NCBI GenBank assembly: GCA_025642075.2
Contig: JAODUO010000126.1
Span: 879,501 to 943,500, forward strand
Origin: Ridgeia piscesae
Taxonomy: Eukaryota > Annelida > Polychaeta > Sabellida > Siboglinidae
Direction of reading: 5' to 3'
DNA: 64,000 nucleotides
The notes beneath the pieces were generated by a model that was not told the DNA's origin, did no database searches, and saw nothing but the letters and a program-made list of their open reading frames with translations. A program made the translations under genes and the position numbers. Positions 37,001 through 45,100 of the stretch are shown here, piece after piece (the first letter of the stretch is position 1; every line of letters begins with the position of its first letter).

Positions 37001-37676
37001 TGCTAGTTCACGTGTTTAAATATAAAATCTGTTCAATTGCAATGTTTCAGTGCCTCAGGGTTATTTCCATAAACCACCTGTTGTGCCAAGAAGTGCCACA
37101 CAGCCCATTGTGCCAATCTCATTTTCTAACATCTAGTGCCACTGGTTGATGTCCATGGACCATTTTAAATGGTCCAGTAAGATAAACATTGCAATGGGAA
37201 GGTTGGTCTTTACACATATGCTTAGTTTTGCATTAGTTTGATGATGAAAATAAACTGGAAGTCATATCCATAAAACAAAATTGTTACGTTTATCATGCAA
37301 AATGCATCAAATGACAGTGCAAATACATGTTAGTGAAAGTAAGTTGGTAGAGGAAACTAAAGCTGAAAATTATCCGAATTTCAGAAAACGTATAGTTTAC
37401 AAACCAACATTTGAACACTAAGCATATTTTAATACAAATTTAGAACCGTATGCAAGTTTCAAATAAGCCTGGCACTTCTTGTACATCAGTGCAGTTTCAG
37501 CTGGCACTGAAACGGCTAACAACCGCTGATGGTAAGTACAACGACGTTGTGTCTGAACCTACCTCTATGTATATGGTGAGTTTCTCGCGGTCGAGCAGCA
37601 CGACATTGACGCAGCGCCGTACAATGGCGGACACCGTGCTGCTGCGGGAGACGGTGGAGCGAATTGACGGCCGCAT
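9384..37676 (-). CDS. FRMD6: FRMD6/Willin (Expanded-like) FERM-domain protein, 12 coding exons, complete
   Basis: Twelve exons on the - strand join with consistent phases into 3114 nt (1037 residues plus stop). Residues about 20-326 form a FERM domain: F1 (exons 1-3), F2 (exons 4-6, with YYLQVRDN, FAAYALQADHGN and YFDPREYFPAW) and F3 (exons 6-8, with FEIRAIDTPSGRKFTYYTG). These align with human FRMD6 ([46 protein letters not shown]). Beyond FERM, a Ser-rich segment keeps TTSGIASD, like FRMD6 SSHTSGIEAD. The remaining 600 or so residues are Pro/Gln/Ser-rich and unlike vertebrate FRMD6 (about 620 aa in total). FRMD6 and Drosophila Expanded are cortical scaffolds that promote Hippo kinase signalling. 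The start is the first in-frame ATG, with an in-frame TAA upstream. Vertebrate FRMD1 is an equally close relative. The paralogue call is firm at family level and less so for one-to-one orthology. Confidence 0.92.
10053..10838 (-). other. FRMD6-like intron 11
   Basis: GT-AG intron of 786 bp, AT-rich. Several TCACTT-type motifs occur near 10470-10600. No coding or repeat array is seen. Confidence 0.7.
10839..11860 (-). CDS. FRMD6: FRMD6-like coding exon 11 (large Pro/Gln/Met-rich exon)
   Basis: Acceptor TTTGCTTATGCAG, donor CAG|GTACAG, 1022 nt, phases 1 to 0. It encodes about 340 residues rich in Pro, Gln, Ser, Met and Ala, with no predicted domain, so it is probably disordered. Base composition is distinctly GC-richer than the flanking introns. 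No PPxY motif is visible; CDPPVFQ is the nearest. Confidence 0.88.
12172..12333 (-). CDS. FRMD6: FRMD6-like coding exon 10
   Basis: Acceptor TTGTCTCTTGTAG, donor CAAT|GTAAGC, 162 nt, phases 1 to 1. It encodes DPGQEIIIDSPPRFVSTTAG and a Gly-rich segment. Homology is no longer clear. Inclusion rests on both splice sites, phase fit on either side, and higher GC than the flanks. It contains PPRF. Confidence 0.8.
12334..14837 (-). other. FRMD6-like intron 9
   Basis: GT-AG intron of about 2.5 kb. Only short chance open frames are seen. A GC-richer patch near 13540-13650 has no recognisable identity. Confidence 0.6.
14838..15121 (-). CDS. FRMD6: FRMD6-like coding exon 9 (Ser/Arg-rich linker)
   Basis: Acceptor ACGTGTCACAG, donor GAAG|GTGTGT, 284 nt, phases 2 to 1. 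It encodes LAELRHMEVEDRRFREMYV (FRMD6 IRKLEENEEKKQYRESYI). A serine/arginine-rich stretch follows and ends in STASSNTTSGIASD, the last segment alignable with vertebrate FRMD6. Confidence 0.92.
15621..15760 (-). CDS. FRMD6: FRMD6-like coding exon 8 (end of F3)
   Basis: Acceptor CTGATCCTTTGCAG, donor AG|GTATGT, 140 nt, phases 0 to 2. KKKFEIRAIDTPSGRKFTYY and the following SKYLLAQCQSTHLFHMSVQPR match the last F3 strands and helix of FRMD6 (LLSNSHRLYMNLQP). Confidence 0.95.
16117..16185 (-). CDS. FRMD6: FRMD6-like coding exon 7 (F3 lobe)
   Basis: Acceptor TTTTTTTCTTTCAG, donor GAG|GTAAGT, 69 nt, phase 0 throughout. FKSLLSTFLWASIAKLYFE parallels FRMD6 EKQLLYDFPWTNVGKLVFV. Confidence 0.93.
17017..17241 (-). 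CDS. FRMD6: FRMD6-like coding exon 6 (F2/F3 junction)
   Basis: Acceptor TCACCCATGCAG, donor GAG|GTGGGT, 225 nt, phase 0 throughout. It encodes IRRNMPQMHRDLHGMTKMEA, then MHYIKDV and LGICPKGLEIYE, matching FRMD6 [27 protein letters not shown] and LGLTMRGIQIF. Confidence 0.95.
17339..17704. repeat. Tandem repeat, units of 43/43/37 bp, about 9 copies
   Basis: TTTGGAAATGTC recurs at 17356, 17403, 17446, 17489, 17526, 17569, 17612, 17649 and 17692. Spacing cycles 43, 43, 37, giving a higher-order period of 123 bp. It lies in the intron between FRMD6-like exons 5 and 6. Confidence 0.93.
17859..18039 (-). CDS. FRMD6: FRMD6-like coding exon 5 (F2 lobe)
   Basis: Acceptor CTGTGTTTGCAG, donor TGG|GTGAGT, 181 nt, phases 2 to 0. 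It encodes the central F2 helices, with YLYYLQVRDNL, CFVFAAYALQADHGN and YFDPREYFPAW. These are close to the hallmark residues of FERM F2. Confidence 0.95.
18426..18499 (-). CDS. FRMD6: FRMD6-like coding exon 4
   Basis: Acceptor TTTTCTTTCAG, donor CAA|GTACGT, 74 nt, phases 0 to 2. It encodes IGDPQPLTTFHFRVQFYVEH plus AALL, matching FRMD6 [21 protein letters not shown]. This exon is required to reconcile the phases of its neighbours. Confidence 0.92.
18500..23568 (-). other. FRMD6-like intron 3 (about 5 kb)
   Basis: It contains a 94-bp direct duplication (21204-21391), a CA/GA-rich purine tract near 21100-21170, and a duplicated segment of about 30 bp near 22610-22670 (GACCAACC...AAACGGAACG twice). 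No supported gene. Confidence 0.55.
21204..21391. repeat. Imperfect direct duplication, two copies of about 94 bp
   Basis: GAGCTGCACA begins both copies (21204 and 21298). They share the GAGCAAATGGCTCC, GTGGACCTCCCTACTCAGCA and TTAATTAGCTAA segments, and differ by scattered substitutions and small indels. Confidence 0.85.
23569..23651 (-). CDS. FRMD6: FRMD6-like coding exon 3
   Basis: Acceptor ATGTTGTAG, donor ACC|GTAAGT, 83 nt, phases 1 to 0. It encodes GEYHFVDLDAKLQKLLPAEW plus a short tail. This corresponds to FRMD6 YMELSQKLYKYCPKEW at the end of F1. Confidence 0.92.
23872..24012. repeat. Degenerate tandem repeat, unit about 62 bp, just over two copies
   Basis: GTATAACATACAA occurs three times at about 62-bp spacing. 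Between the copies come TGCCATCTG/TACCATCTG and CTACAGATGG in the same order. Confidence 0.8.
25481..25488. promoter_or_regulatory. Perfect CRE octamer (TGACGTCA)
   Basis: The palindrome TGACGTCA is the consensus for CREB/ATF factors. It lies in an intron of the FRMD6-like gene. One octamer occurs about once per 65 kb by chance, so function is unproven. Confidence 0.3.
26707..26900. mobile_element. Short TIR element (MITE-like), about 194 bp
   Basis: The left end ACAGTGAAACC and the reverse complement of the right end, ACAGTCCAGCC, are similar. Further in, both arms carry TTAAGGTCAC-like motifs in inverted orientation (26726 region; 26840-26885). There is no coding capacity. Arm identity is modest. 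Confidence 0.45.
27078..27168 (-). CDS. FRMD6: FRMD6-like coding exon 2
   Basis: Acceptor TTTGTTTCAG, donor GTCG|GTGAGT, 91 nt, phases 0 to 1. It encodes GKAKVRDVFSQVCENLSLRE followed by SEYFGLAQLV, matching FRMD6 [28 protein letters not shown] in F1. Confidence 0.93.
29217..29470. mobile_element. MITE-like element with long terminal inverted repeats, 254 bp
   Basis: The left arm 29217-29283 pairs with the right arm 29404-29470. GACAGTTGCCCGGTGGACAG on the left faces GACAGTTGCCCAGTGGACAG from the right, and ATGTGGACA recurs in both arms after a small gap. The AT-rich interior carries degenerate CCCTAAAC-like motifs. It is non-coding and sits in the first FRMD6-like intron. Confidence 0.75.
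31393..31438. repeat. GT/CG alternating purine-pyrimidine tract
   Basis: Mixed GTGTG, CACGCACG and GTGTGTGTAT runs, a low-complexity tract of the Z-DNA-prone type. Confidence 0.75.
36045..36160. repeat. A-rich / AATAA low-complexity patch
   Basis: About 115 bp composed almost wholly of A and T, with repeated AATAA and AAAATAA words. Confidence 0.8.
37563..37676 (-). CDS. FRMD6: FRMD6-like coding exon 1 (start codon)
   Basis: ATG at 37676-37674, 38 codons, donor GAG|GTAGGT, phase 0. It encodes a basic Ser/Thr-rich leader, then RRCVNVVLLDREKLTIYIE, the first strands of the F1 ubiquitin-like lobe. An upstream in-frame TAA rules out a longer start within this exon. A candidate acceptor (GTTTGGTTGCAG) ends at 37717, so the 5' UTR probably continues in an unseen upstream exon. 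Confidence 0.88.
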
Positions 37677-38547
37677 GGCAGTTGTCTTCCCATGCAGCCC
37701 CCTCTGGAATGTTTACCTGCAACCAAACGACGACCGTAGCAGTTTAGTATGTCATGTGGTTGTAGGATGAAGCGAGATTATATTTTCATTTTTAGTAGGA
37801 ATTCACTGCTTATAGATGTAAATACAGTTTAGTGTGCTGCGTGTGTCACTTGGTTACAAAATGAAGCAAAATTTTATTTTCGTTTTTAGTATCGATTCAC
37901 TTCTTTTAGTTATACATTAGGCCCGACTAGTATTTTCGTAATTTAGTCATATTAATTTATTTGTGTTATTATTACTTAAAAAATTGTTTAAATGTCTTCA
38001 TATCTACCCCATATTGTCCCTCTACAACCCCATGCATATTTATGCTGTATATTCTGGGTTTCTGCAGCATGTGTTGAAAAACCATGACATGGGTGCAATT
38101 ATATTTCATTTTCCTAATGTTGCAAGTGCAATATTGTAATAATTAGAAAACATTTAATATGATAAACACAATATATTGCGTCCAGGTGTGTTTACCTAGA
38201 ATGTCACATATATGTATGTTCTCTATATCAACCGCCTCCACACTGATGCGTTGTCAAAGTTAGAAGACATTTGTGGCTGCTTAAGGAATGGGGCAGGGCA
38301 CCCGGCCTCATAAGACCTATTAAAGGGTTGTAAATGAAATACCATGTGGTAATTCATGTGTAAATGTTTATGTTGTATTTGGCCTTTGAATGGCCATGGC
38401 AGCCAGCTTTGTGGCAGAGACAAATCGGTGTTCTTATCATGACAACTAATTTCGCTAGTGAATGCAAACTGAGATATATAGAAAATGTTGAAATAAAACA
38501 CGTGGCCATGCACCAAGTTCCCCACCAACCCTGCTGGTCCCTGACCG

Positions 38548-38949
38548 CACTGTTCTAGGGCTGCCACTGTTCTAGGGCTGCCACTGTTCTAGGGCTGCCA
38601 TTGTTCTAGGGCTGTCACTGTTCTAGGACTGCCACTGTTCTAGGGCTGCCACTGTTCTAGGGCTGCCACTGTTCTAGGACTGCCACTGTTCTAGGACTGC
38701 CACTGTTCTAGGGCTGCCACTGGTCTAGGGCTGCCACTGTTCTAGGGCTGTCACTGTTCTAGGACTGCCACTGTTCTAGGGCTGCCACTGTTCTAGGACT
38801 GCCACTGTTCAAGGGCTGTCACTGTTCTAGGGCTGTCACTGTTCTAGGGCTGCCACTGTTCTAGGACTGCCACTGTTCTAGGGCTGCCACTGTTCTAGGA
38901 CTGCCACTGTTCTAGGGCTGCCACTGTTCTAGGGCTGCCACTGTTCTAC
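38548..38949. repeat. 18-bp minisatellite, about 22 copies
   Basis: The unit CACTGTTCTAGGGCTGCC recurs with few substitutions (GGACTGCC, GGGCTGTC, one GGTCTAGG, one TTCAAGG). The variants are interspersed irregularly. Confidence 0.97.
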
Positions 38950-39076
38950 AGGTTTACAGCAGTGGGTAAATTTGAGCTGTCACAGAAACACTGCTTTAGT
39001 TTGACACCATCCTCCTACATGTCATGACTTACAGGAACAATTTCACCCTGATGATGTCCTACCTAGGGTGTTGACG

Positions 39077-39093
39077 CAGTGGGGGGGGGGGGG
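39077..39093. repeat. Poly-G tract
   Basis: A run of about 16 G with one flanking A; low complexity. Confidence 0.8.
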
Positions 39094-39620
39094 AGGTAAC
39101 ACTGTTATGCCCTCAAACTTTAACTGAATTCGATCACATAGAACTGCCATCAGCAACTCATCTGTGTGCAGATATGAATGTCATCTGCCCCACATTATCG
39201 ATATCAATGTTTGCACCACAGGGTGTCGTGATAACATAAACTACAACAGAATTAATCTCATATTTGCTTTCATGTTGCTAGTAGTGAACTGGGTCAACAG
39301 CCTGCTACCAAAGTTTGTAGTTAGTTACACATGCTGATAAACGTTTACCACAGAACTGCATTCCGACAAATGTTTGGTAGGTTATCTTACAATTTGCTAC
39401 AATGTTACAATAATAATCCTCACCAATAAGCTAGATTATCTCCCCGCGCAAGATAGTTGTAGCACCAACCACACACATCAAAATGACGTACTGGCGGTGT
39501 TTTATAAGACCTCTCTTAAATGTGTATCTGAACCTGGATACTATCTTAAAAGTGTACCTGTATAAGAATTCAAATAATTTCCAAACTGCATACTTACATA
39601 CAGTGTATAAGTTACCCAAC

Positions 39621-39892
39621 CTACAATACTGCCAGAAAGTAACTGGTACAGTCACTTTGAAATAATTGTTTGTACATTACTGTCTATCTATCAGGAGATA
39701 GCATTCCCAATAAACCGAATTGTCAATAACATTTAATGTTTTGCCCTCTAGAGGATTACTAATGTATCATACTTCTTACAGAACGTTACATTTGACTGGC
39801 AATTGGGAGTGCTGTTGCCTAACTGATAGACAATAATGTATAAAAATGAATTTCAAAGCGAGTGTGCCAGTTACCTTTTGGCAGTGCTGTAG
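39621..39892. mobile_element. Foldback (near-palindromic) MITE-like element, 272 bp
   Basis: The left arm 39621-39694 (CTACAATACTGCCAGAAAGT onward) matches the reverse complement of the right arm 39823-39892 (CTACAGCACTGCCAAAAGGT onward). Identity is about 80%, with only small gaps. The similarity continues inward through ATTCCCAAT/ACTCCCAAT, so almost the whole element could fold into one hairpin. It has no coding capacity. Confidence 0.8.
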
Positions 39893-40160
39893 GTCTCGGC
39901 AACATATATCACCACAAATGCTGAGTGTCAAGTAACCATACATTCTAGAAAATGTCGAGTAATTGTGGAAATACATTTCTGTCGTTGATCTTTCATGCAG
40001 CTATCCACAAAGCACTGATAGGTTGTGGCTGGTTTATTGGATGGAGCATGAGTGGAACGGGACCTCAGTCCTGGCACTGAGGTCGAATGGCATTGCGCTG
40101 GTCTCACACTCACAGCCAGGTCATGGTCCGCTCAGACCAAACCAGGGAGGGTACAACCGA

Positions 40161-41200
40161 TTAACTCAGTGAACTGCCTCTAGTACAGTATACATATCTG
40201 AATTATTAACTCAGTGAACTGCCTCTAGTACAGTATACATATCTGAAGTTATTAACTCACTGAACTGCCTCTAGTACAGTATACATATCTGAAGTTATTA
40301 ACTCACTGAACTGCCTCTAGTACAGTATACATATCTGAAGTTATTAACTCACTGAACTGCCTCTAGTACAGTATACATATCTGAAGTTATTAACTCACTG
40401 AACTGCCTCTAGTACAGTATACATATCTGAAGTTATTAACTCACTGAACTGCCTCTAGTACAGTATACATATCTGAAGTTATTAACTCACTGAACTGCCT
40501 CTAGTACAGTATACATATCTGGACTTATTAACTCACTGAACTGCCTCTAGTACAGTATACATATCTGAAGTTATTAACTCACTGAACTGCCTCTAGTACA
40601 GTATACATATCTGAAGTTATTAACTCACTGAACTGCCTCTAGTACAGTATACATATCTGAAGTTATTAACTCACTGAACTGCCTCTAGTACAGTATACAT
40701 ATCTGAAGTTATTAACTCACTGAACTGCCTCTAGTACAGTATACATATCTGAAGTTATTAACTCACTGAACTGCCTCTAGTACAGTATACATATATGAAG
40801 TTATTAACTCACTGAACTGCCTCTAGTACAGTATACATATCTGAAGTTATTAACTCACTGAACTGCCTCTAGTACAGTATACATATCTGAAGTTATTAAC
40901 TCACTGAACTGCCTCTAGTACAGTATACATATCTGAAGTTATTAACTCACTGAACTGCCTCTAGTACAGTATACATATCTGGACTTATTAACTCACTGAA
41001 CTGCCTCTAGTACAGTATACATATCTGAAGTTATTAACTCACTGAACTGCCTCTAGTACAGTATACATATCTGAAGTTATTAACTCACTGAACTGCCTCT
41101 AGTACAGTATACATATCTGAAGTTATTAACTCACTGAACTGCCTCTAGTACAGTATACATATCTGGACTTATTAACTCACTGATCTGCCTATAGTACACT
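40161..41200. repeat. 46-bp minisatellite, about 22 copies
   Basis: GAACTGCCTCTAGTACAGTA recurs every 46 bp with almost no divergence. A variant reading TCTGGACTTA instead of TCTGAAGTTA appears at about 40520, 40980 and 41164, spaced by 10 and 4 units. This points to recent expansion by copying of blocks. Confidence 0.98.
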
Positions 41201-41578
41201 ACATTTGAGTGGGACAGATGCAAGTGCATGCTACATGAAGGTACACACATCTGTTGACTTACACAGGTGTGATAAATTTGACTACCTACGCAGGAAAGAG
41301 TGGGAGGAGAAACACGAGACCAGGCGGAGTGGTCAGACCTTGGTCAGACCTATTACTACTGTATACGACAGGTATTAATTAATACACAAATCACAGGTGT
41401 CACACGACAGGTGTAACAGATACGACAGTGTCTGTACCAGAGGCTCAACAACTACTATGACATACAGAGTGGGTAAGATGTCAGTAACGTGATCTGACTC
41501 GCCGGGCAGTAGGCCACTATGTCACCACTGGGTGCGGCCATTGCAGGCGATGTTTTAGACGTCTTCATCTAAATTCCA

Positions 41579-41935
41579 AGTCAAATCTGATACACATCTA
41601 ACTCACTGTAACATCCCACAATGATGAACACAGATTTTCCAGGGTGGGGCTGTTATGGCTGTTGTGTGTTCATCTACCGGTAATTACTATTTTATAATGT
41701 CAAATCTGATATGTCTAGATACTATTGTGACATTGTACAAATTATGATATTCGAGGGTGTGGCTGTTTTGGTTGTTATTCTGTTCTATTCTAATTGCTAT
41801 TTTATGATGTAAAATCTGATATCAAAACCACTGTGACATCTTACAAATTATGATTTAAACACAGATAGTCATGGGCGGGACTATTTCGGTTGATTTCGGA
41901 TTGCAAATTCTCTGAAGTCAGATCTGATATCAAAC
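41579..41935. repeat. Degenerate tandem repeat, unit about 115 bp, 3 copies
   Basis: GTCAAATCTGATA or a variant begins each copy (about 41579, 41699, 41809 and a partial near 41917). Each then has CTGTGACAT-, ACAAATTATGAT- and GGGTGTGGCTGTT-like blocks in order. Divergence is considerable. Confidence 0.75.
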
Positions 41936-42028
41936 CAACTACGATTTGCTTCATGTGATACACACATTTAAATAAAACCTCAAAAGTACAAAAATAATGT
42001 TGACCTCCATTTATGAATAAATTATAGC

Positions 42029-42180
42029 GCATATTCATAATGGTCTATTAACTACAGATTTTCCAATTTAAATGACAAAACCCCAAATGCACAATAACTT
42101 ATATCAATCTTCAATTATGGATATAGTTCATATTCATTATGGTCTATTTAAGTACTGATTTTTAAAATTAAATCCCAATC
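42029..42180. repeat. Imperfect direct repeat, two copies of about 50 bp core
   Basis: CATATTCATAATGGTCTATT (42031) and CATATTCATTATGGTCTATT (42130) are followed by related AGTACTGATTTT/ACTACAGATTTT segments, spaced about 100 bp apart. Confidence 0.7.
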
Positions 42181-45100
42181 ATTGTTATATGTCAATCAGA
42201 TATAATTACTTCCTGTTAAGACTGCGATAAGTACAGACATCCATCACAGTATTCCCATCAAACGGCACACGTTGCGTATCAGAAAATCAAGTATAAGTAG
42301 ATACAACGAACACAGCGTGCGGTGCAGAGCATGTCAAGACCTTATCAACAAATAATGCAGAAATGCGTGACATCAAAGGATATTAATACAATGATGTTTG
42401 ATCAACAAAGCACTCGAACGTGAAGGGAACACTTGCAGCTTTGTGTAAGTGTGTCTATTCTTGGACCACCACAGCTTCAAGCGAAGTGGACGACTACGCA
42501 GGTTGATTCAAAGTCAAATTCTCCTCTGTGCATACCATACCACAAGGGCAAAAACTTCACACAGCCAAAAATGCCGAAGCATTACCGTGTTTATTCTTAG
42601 TAACAGCTGTGCATGAGTTATCTGGTTTGTAAAGATCACTGGACCTGCTGTGGAGAGACGCAATGTATACTGGAATATTATAGAATAATAGTCACATTGG
42701 GCCGTGGGTGTGTTACGTAATGTTCTAATGATAATGCACTGTTTTCTGCTTGTTACATCATGTTAAATTCAATCATGAAGGCAAATACACTATTGTGTAC
42801 GTTCTGGACAGCCGAAGACAGTTGTAAGTTGTTATCAATGGAAATTTAAAATAGATTAAAACTGCTCTATGTCTGAGGTTTATGATGAAATGTAAGACTC
42901 AATAACTGTGTTATGTCACATTTTTGACTGGAGGAGCTTTCATACACAACCACTAACTGTCATCAACAGATCACCTTCCCTCTACCAGAATTACTGGGAA
43001 ATTTTCCCAAAAATTCCCGCTAACTCCGTCACCGATAGACATCTTGACATCAACGCCACTGATATATGTGACACTGAGACAATGGGGACGGCCACTAACC
43101 TTACAAGAATCTGCGAGCAAACCACACCACGCTGCTGTCATCAGCACGCACACAGAAGCGCACTTGTCCCCACCACATAATCGCCTGATCAGTGCTCGCA
43201 GACCGCAGCAATGCAAGTGGCACAGGTGGGCAAATACACAGGTACACGAGGGCACCGGCACTGTTGTCACGCCAGTCAAACTCACCAGCTAGGCTGTGGC
43301 ACTGTCGTCGACATTGTTTACTCCAGTGAACACTGCTATTCCTCTCGATATCAAGCCTGCTTCAGCTTAAGCCACTATGTGCGTTTCACACAAGGTTACG
43401 GTGTTGTGGTGCTCAACCAATGCGTGGCAGCGGTACGTACACACCGCAAGACTGGAGTTTACGCAAATGACTGTAGGACTGGCAAGCGAGCATGCTGGCA
43501 GGCAGGCAGCAGTGGAGTGGAAAGTACTTGTCGTGTGAGTGGCAGGGCCCAGTGGTGCCACACAATGGCTGGAATGTGAGCTATGTGGCTGTCCCTATAC
43601 AGAGCCTGTGTGTGGCTGGTAGCTCTATGGGTAGCGTAGAGGCCCAGTGGAGGACATGGCACTACATGCGTGCATGCACACACATACGCACACATCAAAT
43701 AGGCATCAGGCTGAGTACACAATCACATAAATCACACATCCCGCTAGCTGCGTGGTGTTGTTATTCTATCACCAGACTCTTTCAACCCGGTTACATCACA
43801 TCACACAGGTTCTTGAAAACTGGTCTGTACGCCCGGCAGGGTTGTACATACCCGGTGCCCTAGTTTGTGGGCCAAATCTGCCACTAGGCCGCCTTGTGAC
43901 TTCTTGTCACGGATGACGAATGGTCCAGCCTGATCAGTACAAAGGCTCACAGATATAAGAAACAACTCTTTGACAATGTTTCTTCAGCCACTCTCTGTAC
44001 TGATCAAGTGTCTCCCAGTCCCACGAAATATTTTCATCCCTTCAGTTAGACAAGCTAAAGGTGACACAGATATGACTTATGTAAATGTAATGTATGAAGA
44101 CTAATTGTGAAGATGCATGAGACTTGGGATATGTGGCACCAGCTTTGCTCCATAAGCTATTGTGGGTCATGGAACAGTGTGGACAGAAAACAAATATGCT
44201 GTTATTAATCACGAGGTGATTAATACTTTTGCAGAATGTTGCTGCGCAGTGTATCTGCTTATTTAGCCACCATACGCATAAAAATCACACAAATAAAACA
44301 CCTACCACATACAACATAGAAAACATGTTAAATGTCATTGCAAGGTAATAATTAAACAGATGACACTCCCACACAAACATGTACCAACATATTAATAGTT
44401 TAACACTGACATAAGCAGTCAAATCAAGTTGGCACACTTGCCTTATGATAGGCTCAAAACTGACAGCATGGCATGGTTACATGCAATACAATAAAACTGG
44501 TTGAGACTGTAGATTCCGCAATATGTCATCTACACAGACCACACAGCCACAACAAACATCTTGTAGAGCCTTATTTTGGCAGCTGCCTGGATCTGCTCTG
44601 GAAGAAAGACAAGCGCCCCAGTACTAGTAATACTAATACCCCTGCTGTCATTGCAAGTGTGTGTTCAAATCGACCCTGCTGTGTCACCCCCACACAGCCT
44701 GCCCTGTTCATGCACCCTATCAGACACGGTTTATTTGCCCCTGATGTAACACAATCACCCAGCTTGCACCTCAAGTGCCTGCTGTACCTCGGCCATCAAG
44801 TACACTGTAGATGTACCCAGTACTACCTAGTACCCACCCTCACTACTGCTCAGCTTTGACTATGCCCCACCCTTCAGCAAATACCTCAGTGTAACCCCCC
44901 ACCCCACCCTCACTAGGTCTTAAAGTGTCATCATCTCATAACCGTTGTAAGGTGTTACACCTGAAGGAGATTCTCTAATTGTAACACTCAGGACTAGCAT
45001 GTCTTCATGAATGGACTTGTGAAAGTAATTATCGCTCATTTTGCAAAGTTCTATACACCAAAGTGGCTGAAACAGCCAAACGGAAATTACTCTTAAAATC

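Larger units (their letters stand above)
27169..37562 (-). other. FRMD6-like intron 1 (about 10.4 kb)
   Basis: GT-AG intron splitting the F1 lobe. It holds a TIR element (29217-29470), a GT/GC purine-pyrimidine tract (31390-31440), a short direct repeat (33771-33815, GATGACCATTAATATGCCCT twice) and an A-rich low-complexity patch (36045-36150). No supported gene. Confidence 0.6.

Noticed and set aside
40161..41200. A CRISPR-like array (direct repeats of 46 bp)
   Set aside because: The whole 46-bp unit is conserved, with no variable spacers. It is a minisatellite.
43211..43863. Overlapping + strand frames of 122-123 codons
   Set aside because: Low-complexity Cys/His/Thr composition, three frames open together, and no homology. 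The region is simply GC-richer than its surroundings.
43932..44006. tRNA or structured RNA from the TGATCAGTACA inverted repeat
   Set aside because: A single 11-bp stem with a large loop. No cloverleaf or A/B box is recognisable.
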